Shown here: piece by piece, positions 16,584-26,413 of the stretch | Numbering within the stretch: the first letter of the stretch is position 1 | Layout: every line of letters begins with the position of its first letter | Assembly (NCBI GenBank): GCA_025964775.1 | Contig: JAOPYE010000032.1 | Location: forward strand, 1 to 32,941 | Length of the DNA stretch: 32,941 nucleotides | Reading direction: 5' to 3' | Origin: Marmoricola sp. | Lineage (GTDB): Bacteria > Actinomycetota > Actinomycetes > Propionibacteriales > Nocardioidaceae | Translations under genes and position numbers: made by a program | The notes under the pieces: model-generated | What the model was told of the DNA's origin: nothing | Database searches by the model: none | The model's input: the letters and a program-made list of their open reading frames with translations, nothing else

Positions 16584-17452
16584 CCACGCAGCTGAAACCG
16601 CTGAACCTGCGACCGCTCGCGTGGGCCAGCATCGCCTCGAACGTCCTTCTCGTGGTGACCGGTGGTGCCGTCCGGCTGACCGGGTCCGGCCTCGGCTGCC
16701 CGACCTGGCCGCGGTGCACCGACGAGTCGTTCACGCCGCACAACTCGCTGTCGTTGCACTCCGCGATCGAGTTCAGCAACCGGATGCTCACCTTCGTCCT
16801 GGTCGTCGTCGCCGTCGCCACCTTCATCGCGGCCTGGCAGAGCAGGCGCAGCGAGCTGCGCAAGGTCGCCCTCGGCCTGCTGCTCGGCATCCCCGCCCAG
16901 GCGGTCATCGGCGGCATCGCGGTGCTCTCCCACCTCAATCCGTGGGTGGTCTCGTTCCACCTCATCTGCTCGCTGGCGATGATCAGCCTCGCTGTCCTGC
17001 TCCTGCACCTCGTCGACCGCGACGAACCCCTCGGCCCACCTGTCGGGAGCGCTCCGGTCCGAGCACTGGCTTGGGCCACCTTCGCAGCCGGCTGGGCCGT
17101 GCTCTACATAGGCACCGTGGTCACCGGTTCTGGCCCGCACGCCGGTGACGCCACTGCTCCACGCAACGGTCTGGACCCCCTGGAGCTCTCCCAGCTGCAC
17201 GCCGACGTGGTCATGCTCTTCATCGGCCTGACGATCGGACTGCTCGTCGCGGCCTACGCGACGGGAGCCAGCGAGGCGACCCGGCGTGCTGCCAGAATGC
17301 TGCTGATCGTCGAACTGGCCCAGGGCGCGATCGGGTTCGTGCAGTACTTCACCGGCGTCCCGGTGGTGCTGGTCGGTTTCCACATGTTCGGGGCCGCACT
17401 CGTCGCGGCAGCCATGACCTGGATGGTGCTGGCGACCCGGGAGGGCCCCTAG
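16580..17452 (+). CDS. ctaA: Heme A synthase (COX15/CtaA family)
   Basis: A 290-residue membrane protein with eight predicted transmembrane helices that oxidises the C8 methyl of heme O to a formyl group, giving heme A for aa3-type oxidase. Conserved histidines appear in each half: H60 in LHSAIEFSNR, the one in VSFHLICSL, LSQLHADVVML and VGFHMFGAAL. The outer loop contains the cysteine pair C40-x5-C46 (GCPTWPRCT) seen in type B CtaA proteins such as that of Bacillus. It overlaps the permease stop (ATGA) and is followed without a gap by a thiol oxidoreductase gene. Heme O synthase, its functional partner, lies about 1.5 kb downstream on the other strand. Confidence 0.93.
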   Translation: MTTQLKPLNLRPLAWASIASNVLLVVTGGAVRLTGSGLGCPTWPRCTDESFTPHNSLSLHSAIEFSNRMLTFVLVVVAVATFIAAWQSRRSELRKVALGLLLGIPAQAVIGGIAVLSHLNPWVVSFHLICSLAMISLAVLLLHLVDRDEPLGPPVGSAPVRALAWATFAAGWAVLYIGTVVTGSGPHAGDATAPRNGLDPLELSQLHADVVMLFIGLTIGLLVAAYATGASEATRRAARMLLIVELAQGAIGFVQYFTGVPVVLVGFHMFGAALVAAAMTWMVLATREGP

Positions 17453-17818
17453 ATGCAACCTGCGGGACACCTCGTCTACGACGCCGACTGCGGCTTCTGC
17501 ACCGCCTCGGCGTACTGGCTCGACGAGAAGCCGGTCGCCTGGCACACCCTCGACCTCGACGCGGTCCAGGTGACCCGCGCGGAGGCGGACGCCAACGCCG
17601 GCTGGCTCGAGGACGGCAGGATCACCCACCTGGGCGCCCCCGCCATCGCCCGCGCCCTCCGAGCGAAGCGAGGAGCAGCAGCCATCGTCGGCTGGGCGCT
17701 CACGATCCCAGGCCTCCGCAAGGCAGCAGCCGCGGTCTACCCCAGGATCGCGGCCAACCGGCACCGGATGCCCGGTGGCACCGCCGCCTGCAAGATCGCG
17801 CCTCCGAAGGGAGCCTGA
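17453..17818 (+). CDS. DCC-family thiol-disulfide oxidoreductase-like protein (DUF393)
   Basis: A 121-residue protein of the DCC/DUF393 family. The hallmark is at the N-terminus, VYDADCGFCTASA, giving a CxxC pair (C13, C16) in a thioredoxin-like position, and the W-x-D/L-R-like pattern of the family appears weakly afterwards. No signal peptide is visible, so it should act on the cytoplasmic side. It begins directly after the ctaA stop with no spacer and is followed directly by the LtrA-like gene, so it is probably co-transcribed with ctaA. A role in keeping CtaA or copper/heme factors reduced is attractive but only inferred. A third cysteine, near the C-terminus (AACKIAP), is of unknown importance. 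Confidence 0.78.
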   Translation: MQPAGHLVYDADCGFCTASAYWLDEKPVAWHTLDLDAVQVTRAEADANAGWLEDGRITHLGAPAIARALRAKRGAAAIVGWALTIPGLRKAAAAVYPRIAANRHRMPGGTAACKIAPPKGA

Positions 17819-19003
17819 GTGAGCTACACCTACGTTCCTTGGCGGCTCCCGCTCGCAGGACGTGACCCGGACGAGGAGCACCGTGCCTCGACCCCGCTCG
17901 AGCTGCTCTTCGACCTCAGCTTCGTGGTCGCTGTCTCGGCGGCCGCGGCTGCACTGCACCACGACCTGGCCATCCACCACTTCTCGGGCCTGATCGCCTA
18001 CGCGATGATGTTCTTCGCGATCTGGTGGGCGTGGCTGAACTACTCCTGGTTCGCCAGCGCCTACGACACCGGTGACGTCGTGTTCCGGCTGGTCACCTTC
18101 GTGATCCTGACCGGCGTCCTGGTCCTCGCCGCCGGCATCCCTCGGGTGTTCCGCGACCACCCCGATTTCACCGTGGTCGTGCTCGGGTACGTGATCATGC
18201 GCGCTGCCCTGGTGCCGATGTGGCTGCGGGTGGCCAGAGAGCATCCCGTGGTGCGCCCGACCGCCCTGCGGTACGCAGCCGGCATCACGCTCGTCCAGAT
18301 CTGCTGGGTGGCCAGGCTGGCGCTGCCCGACGGGACCTGGGGGCTGCTCAGCTTCGTGGTGCTCGGCGTCGCCGAGCTGGCGATCCCGTTCTGGGCCGAG
18401 AACAGCGGCGGTGAGTCCACCCCCTGGCACGTCGAGCACATCGTCGAGCGGTTCGGCCTGTTCACGATCATCGTCCTCGGTGAGGTCATCCTGGCGACCA
18501 CCCAGGCGATCTCCGCGTCGCTGGACGGACACGGACTCTCACTGAACCTCGCGATGGTGATCGCCGGCGGGTTGCTGCTGGTGCTCTCGCTCTGGTGGAT
18601 CTACTTCAAGCGGTCGCTGGTCGAGAGCATCCGCGGACGCAACGCCTTCTTGTTCGGCTACGCGCACTACTTCCTGCTCGGCTCGGTCGCGGCGATCGGC
18701 GCCGCCCTGGCGACCTGCGTCGACGTCGTCGAGCGACACCCCCACGGCCTCGGTCACCTCGCTGCCGCCCTCTGCGTGGCTGTTCCAGTGTCGGTGTACC
18801 TGCTAGCCCTGGGCGTGATCCACGCCTACGGCGACCGCAGCCCGCGGATCATGGTCGGCCCGGTGGTGATCGCCGTACTCACCTTCGGCGCAGCCGTCGT
18901 GGGCACCGCGGTCACGGACCAGATCGGTCTGAGCGTGCTGCTGATCGGCGTCGTCGCCACGGGTGCCGTCGTCGACCACCAGCTGCGCATCAGCGCTTCG
19001 TGA
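17819..19003 (+). CDS. Low temperature requirement protein A (LtrA) family membrane protein
   Basis: A 394-residue integral membrane protein with about ten to twelve hydrophobic segments. The N-terminal motif [20 protein letters not shown] fits the LtrA family motif (LELFFDLVFVFA), and the central [19 protein letters not shown] block with its conserved E/R and GE residues is also typical. LtrA was named from a Listeria cold-growth mutant; its biochemical role is unknown. The GTG at 17819 directly follows the previous stop (TGAGTG), which fixes the start. Its last 14 bases overlap the 3' end of the convergent ctaB gene. A link to heme metabolism is suggested only by position. Confidence 0.83.
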   Translation: MSYTYVPWRLPLAGRDPDEEHRASTPLELLFDLSFVVAVSAAAAALHHDLAIHHFSGLIAYAMMFFAIWWAWLNYSWFASAYDTGDVVFRLVTFVILTGVLVLAAGIPRVFRDHPDFTVVVLGYVIMRAALVPMWLRVAREHPVVRPTALRYAAGITLVQICWVARLALPDGTWGLLSFVVLGVAELAIPFWAENSGGESTPWHVEHIVERFGLFTIIVLGEVILATTQAISASLDGHGLSLNLAMVIAGGLLLVLSLWWIYFKRSLVESIRGRNAFLFGYAHYFLLGSVAAIGAALATCVDVVERHPHGLGHLAAALCVAVPVSVYLLALGVIHAYGDRSPRIMVGPVVIAVLTFGAAVVGTAVTDQIGLSVLLIGVVATGAVVDHQLRISAS

Positions 19004-19934
19004 GCAGCGGGTCGAGTGCGACCGCGACGAACAGCAGCGAGAGATACAGGTTCGACCAGTGGAAGAGCCGCATCGGCCTGATCTCGGCGAGCTCGTCACT
19101 GCGGCGCGCGCGTGCCCACATCAGGTGAGCCTCGACCAGGAACGTGGCACCCAGCGCCACTGCGGCGATCGGGTAGACGATCCCGGTGTGCGCGATCGGC
19201 CAGAGTGCCAGTGACACCGCGACCATGACCCACGAGTACGCGACGATCTGGCGGGCGACGGCAACACCCGAGCGCATCACCGGCAGCATCGGCACGTCGA
19301 CCGAGGCGTAGTCCTCGCGGTACCGCATGGCCAGAGCCCAGGTGTGCGGCGGGGTCCAGAAGAACACCACCGCGAAGAGCACCACGGGCGCCCAGGCAAG
19401 CTCGTTGGTCACGGCGGTCCAGCCGATCAGGGCCGGGAAGCAGCCGGCCAGGCCGCCCCAGACGATGTTCTGCGTCGTACGGCGCTTGAGCAGCATCGTG
19501 TAGACGAACAGGTAGAAGGCGGACGCCGCGAGCGCCAGGCCGGCCGAGAGCCAGTTGACGAACAGTCCGAGCACGAGCGTCGAGACCACCGCGAGCGCGA
19601 CGCCGAACACGAAAGCCGAGCGAGGCGACACGATGTGCCGCGGCAGCGCACGGCGACGCGTCCGGCGCATCTGCTCGTCGATGTCGCGGTCGTAGACGCA
19701 GTTCAGGGCGTTGGCGCTTCCGGCCGACAGCGTGCCACCCAGCACGGTCGCGAGCACCAGGCCGAGGGAGGGCACTCCGCGCTGGGCGAAGAACATCACC
19801 GGCACCGTGGTCAGCAGTAGGAGCTCGATGACCCGGGGCTTCGTCAGACCGACGTAGGCCGCGATCACGTCACGCAGGGTCGCGTCAACAGGCGCGGGTC
19901 CGGTCAGGGACGCCTGGGAGTCGACCGCGGTCAC
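18990..19934 (-). CDS. ctaB: Protoheme IX farnesyltransferase (heme O synthase)
   Basis: A 314-residue UbiA-family membrane prenyltransferase that attaches a farnesyl group to heme B, producing heme O for CtaA. Both aspartate-rich motifs are visible: N78-x3-D82-x-D84-x-D86 ([11 protein letters not shown]) and Y205-x2-D208-x4-D213 (YREDYASVD), along with the [16 protein letters not shown]-terminal block. Eight or nine transmembrane segments are expected. The GTG at 19934 has GGTGAGG five bases upstream. The gene is divergent from tkt and converges with the LtrA-like gene with a 14-bp overlap of coding ends. The ctaB-tkt-tal-pgi-zwf-opcA-pgl order is common in actinobacteria. Confidence 0.95.
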   Translation of the reverse strand: MTAVDSQASLTGPAPVDATLRDVIAAYVGLTKPRVIELLLLTTVPVMFFAQRGVPSLGLVLATVLGGTLSAGSANALNCVYDRDIDEQMRRTRRRALPRHIVSPRSAFVFGVALAVVSTLVLGLFVNWLSAGLALAASAFYLFVYTMLLKRRTTQNIVWGGLAGCFPALIGWTAVTNELAWAPVVLFAVVFFWTPPHTWALAMRYREDYASVDVPMLPVMRSGVAVARQIVAYSWVMVAVSLALWPIAHTGIVYPIAAVALGATFLVEAHLMWARARRSDELAEIRPMRLFHWSNLYLSLLFVAVALDPLLTKR

Positions 19935-19972
19935 GCAGGCCTCACCTTCATCGAGTCTTGGACAGCCCCCAG

Positions 19973-19978
19973 AGTCTA
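19973..19978 (-). promoter_or_regulatory. Probable -10 box of ctaB
   Basis: On the minus strand TAGACT lies about 38 bases before the GTG start of ctaB, leaving a leader of roughly 30 bases that contains the AAGGTGAGG ribosome binding site. No convincing -35 was found. This promoter is back-to-back with the leaderless tkt promoter in the 102-bp intergenic region. Confidence 0.4.
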
Positions 19979-20023
19979 ACCGTGTCTATCTGTGCCGGGT
20001 CGCAGGGCTACCTCAGCCGTGGG

Positions 20024-20029
20024 TAGGCT
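20024..20029 (+). promoter_or_regulatory. Probable -10 box for leaderless tkt mRNA
   Basis: TAGGCT is followed by seven bases (CGTCTCC) and the ATG at 20037. There is no Shine-Dalgarno sequence between them. The layout predicts transcription starting at the ATG, and it supports choosing this start over a frame that begins at 19992. Confidence 0.55.
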
Positions 20030-20036
20030 CGTCTCC

Positions 20037-22163
20037 ATGAGCCGCGCGCACACTCCGCTGGAATGGTCAGACCTCGACAAGCGGGCCGTGGACACCGCTC
20101 GTTGCCTCGCCATGGACGCGGTCCAGAAGGTAGGAAACGGACACCCCGGTACGGCGATGAGCCTGGCTCCGGTGGCCTACCTGCTCTTCCAGAAGCGCAT
20201 GCGCCACGACCCCGCCGATCCGACCTGGTCGAACCGTGACCGGTTCGTGCTGTCCTGCGGCCACTCCTCGATCACGCTGTACACCCAGCTCTTCCTCGGC
20301 GGCTTCGGCCTCGAGCTGACCGACCTCGAACACCTGCGTACCTGGGGAAGCCGGACGCCCGGGCACCCGGAGCACGGCCACACCGCCGGGGTCGAGACCA
20401 CCACCGGCCCGCTCGGACAGGGTGTCGCCAACGCCGTCGGCATGGCGCTCGCGGCGCGCCGTGAGAAGGGCATGTTCGACCCCGAGGACGCTGAGAACGG
20501 ACAAGGGCCCTTCGACCACCACGTCTACGCGATCTGCTCCGACGGTGACCTCGAGGAAGGCGTCAGCGCCGAGGCCTCCTCGATCGCCGGGCACCAGCAG
20601 CTCGGCAACCTGACCCTGATCTACGACCAGAACCGGATCAGCATCGAGGGCGACACCCACATCGCCTTCACCGAGGACGTCGCCGCCCGCTACGAGGCCT
20701 ACGGCTGGCACGTCCAGACAGTCGACTGGACCAAGGACGGCGACCACACCGACGGTGCGAACTACCACGAGGACGTCCCCCAGCTCTGGGATGCCCTGGA
20801 CGCCGCCGAGGACGTGACGGACAAGCCCAGCATCATCGTGCTGCGCACGATCATCGCCTGGCCCGCACCCGATGCACAGAACACCGGCGCAGCGCACGGC
20901 AGCGCCCTCGGCGCCGACGAGGTGGCGGCCACCAAGAAGCTGATGGGCTTCGACCCGGACAGCTCCTTCAGCGTCGAGGACGAGGTCCTCAAGCACACCC
21001 GAGCACTGGCCATCCGCGGCGCAGCCGCGGGCGCCGCCTGGGACGAGCAGTACCAGGCCTGGGCAGCCGCCCACCCGGAGCGCGCAGCACTGCTGCACCG
21101 GATCAAGGACCGCCGGCTGACCGACGGCTGGGACGCCGACCTGCCGTCCTTCCCGGCGGACGAGAAGGGTGTGGCCACCCGCAAGGCGTCGGGCCAGGTC
21201 ATCAACGCGCTCGCCACGAAGCTTCCCGAGCTCTGGGGAGGCTCGGCAGACCTCGCCGAGTCCAACAACACCACCATCGAGGGCCAGGCGAGCGTCACGC
21301 CCGACGAGTGGCAGACGACGTACTGGAGCGGCAACCCGTACGGCCGGGTGCTGCACTTCGGCATCCGCGAGCACGCGATGGGCTCGATCATGAACGGGAT
21401 CACGCTGCACGGCGGCACCCGCGTGTTCGGCGGGACGTTCCTGGTCTTCTCCGACTACATGCGACCGGCAGTGCGCCTTGCAGCCCTGATGAAGCTGCCG
21501 ACGATCTACGTCTGGACCCACGACTCGATCGGCCTGGGCGAGGACGGACCGACCCACCAGCCGGTCGAGCACCTGGCCGCACTGCGTGCCATCCCCGGCC
21601 TCGACGTGATCCGCCCGGCGGACGCGAACGAGACGGCCGAGGCGTGGCGCACCCTGATGCAGCACACCGACCGGCCATCCGCCCTGGCCCTGACCCGCCA
21701 GAACGTCCCCACCTACCCACGCAACGCAGACGGCTACGCCGGTGCCGAAGGCACGGCCCGGGGCGGCTACGTCCTGATCGACAGCGAGGGCACGCCCGAC
21801 GTGGTCCTCATCGGCACCGGCAGCGAGGTCCAGCTTGCCGTCAAGGCGCGTGAACAACTCGCCGCCGAAGGCGTGCACGCCCGGGTCGTCTCGATGCCGT
21901 GCCGGGAATGGTTCGACGCCCAGGACCTGGCCTACCGCGACTCGGTCCTGCCCCCGATCGTGAAGGCCCGGGTGAGCGTCGAGGCCGGGATCGCTCAGGG
22001 GTGGCGTGACATCGTCGGGGACGGCGGCCGGATCGTGTCGCTGGAGCACTTCGGCGGGTCCGCGGACTTCGCCACCCTGTACCGCGAGTTCGGCATCACC
22101 GCAGAAGCCGTTGCCCAGGCCGCGCGGGAGAGTCTGCTAGTCACGAAGGGCATCACCAGCTGA
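20037..22163 (+). CDS. tkt: Transketolase
   Basis: A 708-residue thiamine-diphosphate enzyme that moves two-carbon ketol units in the pentose phosphate pathway. [11 protein letters not shown] (residues 33-43) starts the catalytic domain; the TPP/metal-binding motif is SDGDLEEG (168-175) through N199; [20 protein letters not shown] in the middle domain carries the conserved glutamate-region histidine; the C-terminal domain holds [11 protein letters not shown]. The ATG at 20037 is preferred because it follows a -10 box by seven bases and begins the conserved N-terminus. It opens a six-gene cluster that supplies NADPH and pentoses, and tal follows after 19 bases. Confidence 0.96.
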   Translation: MSRAHTPLEWSDLDKRAVDTARCLAMDAVQKVGNGHPGTAMSLAPVAYLLFQKRMRHDPADPTWSNRDRFVLSCGHSSITLYTQLFLGGFGLELTDLEHLRTWGSRTPGHPEHGHTAGVETTTGPLGQGVANAVGMALAARREKGMFDPEDAENGQGPFDHHVYAICSDGDLEEGVSAEASSIAGHQQLGNLTLIYDQNRISIEGDTHIAFTEDVAARYEAYGWHVQTVDWTKDGDHTDGANYHEDVPQLWDALDAAEDVTDKPSIIVLRTIIAWPAPDAQNTGAAHGSALGADEVAATKKLMGFDPDSSFSVEDEVLKHTRALAIRGAAAGAAWDEQYQAWAAAHPERAALLHRIKDRRLTDGWDADLPSFPADEKGVATRKASGQVINALATKLPELWGGSADLAESNNTTIEGQASVTPDEWQTTYWSGNPYGRVLHFGIREHAMGSIMNGITLHGGTRVFGGTFLVFSDYMRPAVRLAALMKLPTIYVWTHDSIGLGEDGPTHQPVEHLAALRAIPGLDVIRPADANETAEAWRTLMQHTDRPSALALTRQNVPTYPRNADGYAGAEGTARGGYVLIDSEGTPDVVLIGTGSEVQLAVKAREQLAAEGVHARVVSMPCREWFDAQDLAYRDSVLPPIVKARVSVEAGIAQGWRDIVGDGGRIVSLEHFGGSADFATLYREFGITAEAVAQAARESLLVTKGITS

Positions 22164-22182
22164 GCACAGGAGGGAACGGAGC

Positions 22183-23286
22183 ATGTCCGATCGTCTGAAG
22201 AAGCTGTCCGAGGCCGGGGTTTCGATCTGGCTCGACGACCTGTCACGTGAACGCATCGAGACCGGCAACCTGGCCGAGCTCGTCAAGAACTCCTCGGTGG
22301 TCGGTGTGACCACCAACCCGTCGATCTTCGCCGGGGCACTGGCCAACGGCGAGCGGTACGACGACCAGGTCCGCCGGCTCGCCGCCGACGGAGCCGACCT
22401 GGACCGGACCGTCTTCGAGCTGACCACCACCGACGTCCGCGACGCCTGCGACGTCCTGCGCGAGGTCTGGGAGGCCACCGACGGAGTCGACGGCCGGGTC
22501 TCGATCGAGGTGAGCCCGACGCTCGCCCACGACACCGCCGCGACGGTGGCCGAGGCCAAGTTGCTCTGGGCCGCGGTCGACCGCCCGAACCTGCTGATCA
22601 AGATTCCCGGGACCAGCGAGGGCTGTCCGGCGATCACCCAGACCCTCGCGGCCGGGATCAGCGTCAACGTGACGCTCATCTTCGGTCTGGCGCAGTACGA
22701 CGCGGTCATGAACGCGTTCATCGACGGCGTCGAGCAGGCGCTCGCCAACGGTCACGACCTGAGCACCCTGCACTCGGTGGCGAGCTTCTTCGTCTCCCGG
22801 GTCGACACCGAGATCGACGCCCGCCTCGAAGCAGCAGGTGCGGACGCTGCGCTCAAGGGCCGCGCCGGCGTGGCCAACGCCCGCCTGGCCTACGAGGCCT
22901 TCGAAGCCTTCTTCACCGGCGATCGCTGGGCGAGGCTGGCAGCAGCCGGCGCCCGCCGCCAGCGCCCGCTGTGGGCCTCGACCGGCGTGAAGAACCCGGA
23001 CTACGACGACACGATGTACGTGATCGACCTCGTCGTCGAGGACACCGTGAACACGATGCCGGAGAAGACCCTGGACGCGGTGGCCGATCACGGCCAGGTA
23101 GCCGGTGACCAGGTGCGGCCGCACTACGCGGACGCCAAGGCCACGATGGCGGAGCTGGCAGCTGCCGGCATCGACTACGAGGACGTGATCGGGGTCCTCA
23201 TCCGCGAAGGCGTCGACAAGTTCGTCAAGGCCTGGTCCGAGCTCCTGGACAGCGTCCGTACCAGCCTGGAGGCGCACGCGGCATGA
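22183..23286 (+). CDS. tal: Transaldolase
   Basis: A 367-residue transaldolase that transfers a dihydroxyacetone unit between sugar phosphates. [12 protein letters not shown] (42-53) is the family's substrate-site motif, and the Schiff-base lysine is K140 in [12 protein letters not shown]. The length is that of the long actinobacterial/cyanobacterial transaldolase class. AGGAGG lies nine bases before the ATG, one of the few strong ribosome binding sites in this cluster. Its stop overlaps the pgi start by ATGA. In some relatives tal and pgi are fused; here they are separate genes. Confidence 0.95.
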   Translation: MSDRLKKLSEAGVSIWLDDLSRERIETGNLAELVKNSSVVGVTTNPSIFAGALANGERYDDQVRRLAADGADLDRTVFELTTTDVRDACDVLREVWEATDGVDGRVSIEVSPTLAHDTAATVAEAKLLWAAVDRPNLLIKIPGTSEGCPAITQTLAAGISVNVTLIFGLAQYDAVMNAFIDGVEQALANGHDLSTLHSVASFFVSRVDTEIDARLEAAGADAALKGRAGVANARLAYEAFEAFFTGDRWARLAAAGARRQRPLWASTGVKNPDYDDTMYVIDLVVEDTVNTMPEKTLDAVADHGQVAGDQVRPHYADAKATMAELAAAGIDYEDVIGVLIREGVDKFVKAWSELLDSVRTSLEAHAA

Positions 23287-24887
23287 CCGACCTGCACTCG
23301 ACGGTCCCTGACGAGACCGCGTACTCGGACCTGCTCGACGAACTCATCTCCGACAAGGTCGCCTCGCAGATCGCAGCCCGGGTGCCGACCCTGTGGGGGC
23401 CCGAGGCCGAGAGCGAATCCGGCAAGCGCCTGGCCTGGGTCGGCCTGGGTGCCGAGTCGCGGCCGCTGGTCGCCGAGATCGAGCAGCTCCGCAAGGAGCT
23501 GGCCGCCAAGGGCCTCGACCATGTCGTCCTGTGCGGGATGGGCGGCTCGTCGCTGGCACCCGAGGTCATTGCCGTGTGGGCCCAGCAGCCCCTGACGGTC
23601 GTGGACTCCTCCGACCCCGACTACGTCCGGTCCGCGGTCGGCGACCGTCTCGAACGCAGCATCGTGGTGGTCTCGAGCAAGTCCGGAGGGACGGTCGAGA
23701 CCGACAGCCAGAAGCGGGTCTACGAGGAGGCGTTCCGTGCCGCCGGCCGGGACCCGGCCGATCATCTGGTCATCGTCACCGACCCCGGTTCGCCGCTCGA
23801 CGAGTCGGCGACGGCGGCCGGGTACCGGGTCTTCCACGCCGACCCCGAGGTCGGTGGTCGCTACTCGGCCCTGACAGCGTTCGGGCTGGTCCCCAGCGGT
23901 CTCGCCGGCGCCGACATCGGTGCCCTGCTCGACGAGGCCGAGGAGATCCGCCCGTCGCTGGAGAACGACGACGCCACCAACCCCGGACTGCGCCTCGGCG
24001 CCCTGCTCGGCCTGGCCAACAGAGCGGGTGTGGACAAGGTCGTCCTCGCGGAGAACGGTGGCCGACCCTGCGGCTTCGGCGACTGGGCCGAGCAGCTCAT
24101 CGCCGAGTCGACCGGCAAGGACGGCAAGGGCATCCTGCCGGTCGTCGTACCCGGGATCACGGCGCCGAACTTCAGCCCGAACACTGCCGACGAGATCCTG
24201 GTGACCATCGGCGACAGCGCCGACCACGTGGTTCCGGTCTCCGGATTCGGGGCCAGTGTGACCGCGCCGCTCGGTGCCGCGATGCTGCTCTGGGAGTACG
24301 CCGTGGCGATCGCCGGGCGCGTCATCGGCATCGACCCGTTCGACCAACCGGACGTCGAGAGTGCCAAGAAGGCGGCCCGCGGGCTGCTCGACGGCGGCGG
24401 TAGCACTCCGAGCCCGGACTTCGCCGACGGGACGATCGAGGTCTACGGCACCCCCGGACTGCTCGACGGAGCCACCACCGTGGCCGAGGCGATCACCGTC
24501 CTGCTCGGGCACCTCGACCCGGACCACGGCTACCTGGCGCTGATGACGTACCTCGACCGAGCCCGCCACGCACACCTCTCCCACCTGCGCGACCACCTCG
24601 CTTTGCGCACCGGCCGACCGACCACGTTCGGCTGGGGACCACGGTTCCTGCACTCGACCGGGCAGTACCACAAGGGCGGTGCACCGACCGGGGTGTTCCT
24701 GCAGATCACCGGCACTCCGGCCGAGGACCTGCCGATCCCCGGGCGAGGGTTCACCTTCGGTGAGTTCATCACCGCCCAGGCGATCGGCGACGGCACGGTC
24801 CTGGCCGGTCACGGGCGCCCGGTCCTGCGGCTGCACCTGACCGACCAGAAGGCAGGCCTTCAGGTCCTCCGCGAGGCGCTGAAGTGA
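23283..24887 (+). CDS. pgi: Glucose-6-phosphate isomerase
   Basis: A 534-residue isomerase interconverting glucose-6-phosphate and fructose-6-phosphate, of the divergent form found next to tal in actinobacteria. Two SIS-type sugar phosphate domains are recognisable: [12 protein letters not shown] and [12 protein letters not shown] in the first, and [21 protein letters not shown] in the second with its conserved glutamate. [10 protein letters not shown] near residue 455 carries the histidine expected at the active site. It overlaps tal (ATGA) at its start and zwf (GTGA) at its end. It links the pentose phosphate block to glycolysis by returning fructose-6-phosphate to zwf's substrate. Confidence 0.9.
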   Translation: MTDLHSTVPDETAYSDLLDELISDKVASQIAARVPTLWGPEAESESGKRLAWVGLGAESRPLVAEIEQLRKELAAKGLDHVVLCGMGGSSLAPEVIAVWAQQPLTVVDSSDPDYVRSAVGDRLERSIVVVSSKSGGTVETDSQKRVYEEAFRAAGRDPADHLVIVTDPGSPLDESATAAGYRVFHADPEVGGRYSALTAFGLVPSGLAGADIGALLDEAEEIRPSLENDDATNPGLRLGALLGLANRAGVDKVVLAENGGRPCGFGDWAEQLIAESTGKDGKGILPVVVPGITAPNFSPNTADEILVTIGDSADHVVPVSGFGASVTAPLGAAMLLWEYAVAIAGRVIGIDPFDQPDVESAKKAARGLLDGGGSTPSPDFADGTIEVYGTPGLLDGATTVAEAITVLLGHLDPDHGYLALMTYLDRARHAHLSHLRDHLALRTGRPTTFGWGPRFLHSTGQYHKGGAPTGVFLQITGTPAEDLPIPGRGFTFGEFITAQAIGDGTVLAGHGRPVLRLHLTDQKAGLQVLREALK

Positions 24888-26413
24888 CGATGCTTCCGGT
24901 GAATCCCCTGCGGGATCCGGCGGACCGACGACTCCCCCGGATCGCCGGACCGTGCGGGATGGTGCTCTTCGGCGTCACCGGCGACCTGTCACGCAAGAAG
25001 GTGATGCCGGCGATCTACGACCTGGCCAACCGCGGGCTTCTGCCAGCCGGGTTCAGCCTGGTCGGCTTCGCCCGTCGCGACTGGGCCGACGAGGACTTCG
25101 CCCAGATCGTGCACGACTCGGTCCGGCAGCACTCCCGCACCGAGTTCCGCGAGGAGGTCTGGCGCCAGCTCGCCGAGGGGTTCCGGTTCGTCCCGGGCGA
25201 CTTCGACGACGACGCGGCGTTCGGCAACCTGCGTCGCACCATCGAGGAGCTCGACGAGTCCAGGGGCACCCAGGGCAACCACGCGTTCTACCTGGCCATC
25301 CCGCCGACGTTCTTCGGTGCGGTGGCTGCCCAGCTCAAGGAGCACGGCCTGGCCAGACCTGAGCCCGGCCAGTGGCGCCGGGTGGTCGTGGAGAAGCCGT
25401 TCGGCCACGACCTGGCCAGCGCCCGGGCACTGAACGACATCCTCGGCGAGGTGTTCGAGTCCGGCTCGATCTTCCGCATCGACCACTACCTGGGCAAGGA
25501 GACCGTCCAGAACATCCTGGCGATGCGGTTCGCCAACAACCTCTTCGAGCCGGTCTGGAACGGCAACTACGTCGACCACGTGCAGATCACCATGGCCGAG
25601 GACGTCGGCATCGGCGGACGAGCCGGGTACTACGACGGTGTCGGTGCGGCGCGCGACGTCATCCAGAACCACCTGATGCAGCTGATGGCGCTGGTGGCGA
25701 TGGAGGAGCCGACCTCGTTCGACGCCGAGAGCCTGCGTGTCGAGAAACTCAAGGTGCTGGCCTCGGTCGTGCTGCCGAAGCGCCTGGACCTGCACACCGC
25801 GCGCGGCCAGTACACCGCCGGCTGGGCCGGTGGCGAGCAGGTCATCGGTTTCTGCGAGGAGGAGGGCATCGGCAAGACGTCGGCGACCGAGACCTACGCC
25901 GCGGTCAAGCTCGGCATCGACACCCGCCGCTGGGCCGGCGTGCCGTTCTACCTGCGCACCGGCAAGCGGCTCGGGCGTCGGGTCACCGAGGTCGCCATCG
26001 TCTTCAAGAAGGCCCCGCACCAGCCGTTCAGCGCGACCTCGACCGAGGAGCTCGGCAACAACGCGATCGTGATCCGGGTCCAGCCCGACGAGGGCATGAC
26101 GATCAGGTTCGGCTCCAAGGTGCCGGGGACCGCGATGGAGATCCGTGACGTCAACATGGACTTCGCCTACGGCAGCTCGTTCACCGAGGCCTCCCCCGAG
26201 GCGTACGAGCGCCTGATCCTCGACGTCCTGCTCGGCGACCCCCCGCTCTTCCCCCGGCACGAGGAGGTCGAGCTGTCCTGGCAGATCCTGGACCCGATCC
26301 TCGACCACTGGGCCAAGAAGGGTCGTCCGGATGCCTACCCCTCGGGCGGCTGGGGACCCACCTCCGCCGACGCGATGCTCGCCCGCGACGGCAGGGTCTG
26401 GAGGCGACCGTGA
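24884..26413 (+). CDS. zwf: Glucose-6-phosphate 1-dehydrogenase
   Basis: A 509-residue enzyme catalysing the first, NADPH-producing step of the oxidative pentose phosphate pathway. The coenzyme loop is FGVTGDLSRKK (29-39), EKPFG lies at 170-174, and the substrate/catalytic block RIDHYLGKE is at 198-206 with the catalytic histidine. The GTG at 24884 overlaps the pgi stop (GTGA); an ATG two codons later would make almost the same protein. Its stop overlaps the opcA start by GTGA. The direct opcA neighbour fits the known need of this enzyme for OpcA in actinobacteria and cyanobacteria. Confidence 0.96.
   Translation: MTMLPVNPLRDPADRRLPRIAGPCGMVLFGVTGDLSRKKVMPAIYDLANRGLLPAGFSLVGFARRDWADEDFAQIVHDSVRQHSRTEFREEVWRQLAEGFRFVPGDFDDDAAFGNLRRTIEELDESRGTQGNHAFYLAIPPTFFGAVAAQLKEHGLARPEPGQWRRVVVEKPFGHDLASARALNDILGEVFESGSIFRIDHYLGKETVQNILAMRFANNLFEPVWNGNYVDHVQITMAEDVGIGGRAGYYDGVGAARDVIQNHLMQLMALVAMEEPTSFDAESLRVEKLKVLASVVLPKRLDLHTARGQYTAGWAGGEQVIGFCEEEGIGKTSATETYAAVKLGIDTRRWAGVPFYLRTGKRLGRRVTEVAIVFKKAPHQPFSATSTEELGNNAIVIRVQPDEGMTIRFGSKVPGTAMEIRDVNMDFAYGSSFTEASPEAYERLILDVLLGDPPLFPRHEEVELSWQILDPILDHWAKKGRPDAYPSGGWGPTSADAMLARDGRVWRRP

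Noticed and set aside
16367..18532. A 721-codon minus-strand frame crossing three plus-strand genes
   Set aside because: It spans the ABC permease, ctaA, DUF393 and ltrA genes, all recognisable on the other strand, and has no family features.
20067..22049. A 660-codon minus-strand frame opposite transketolase
   Set aside because: It is the antisense shadow of a well-conserved gene; its composition is that of a GC-rich complement, without motifs.
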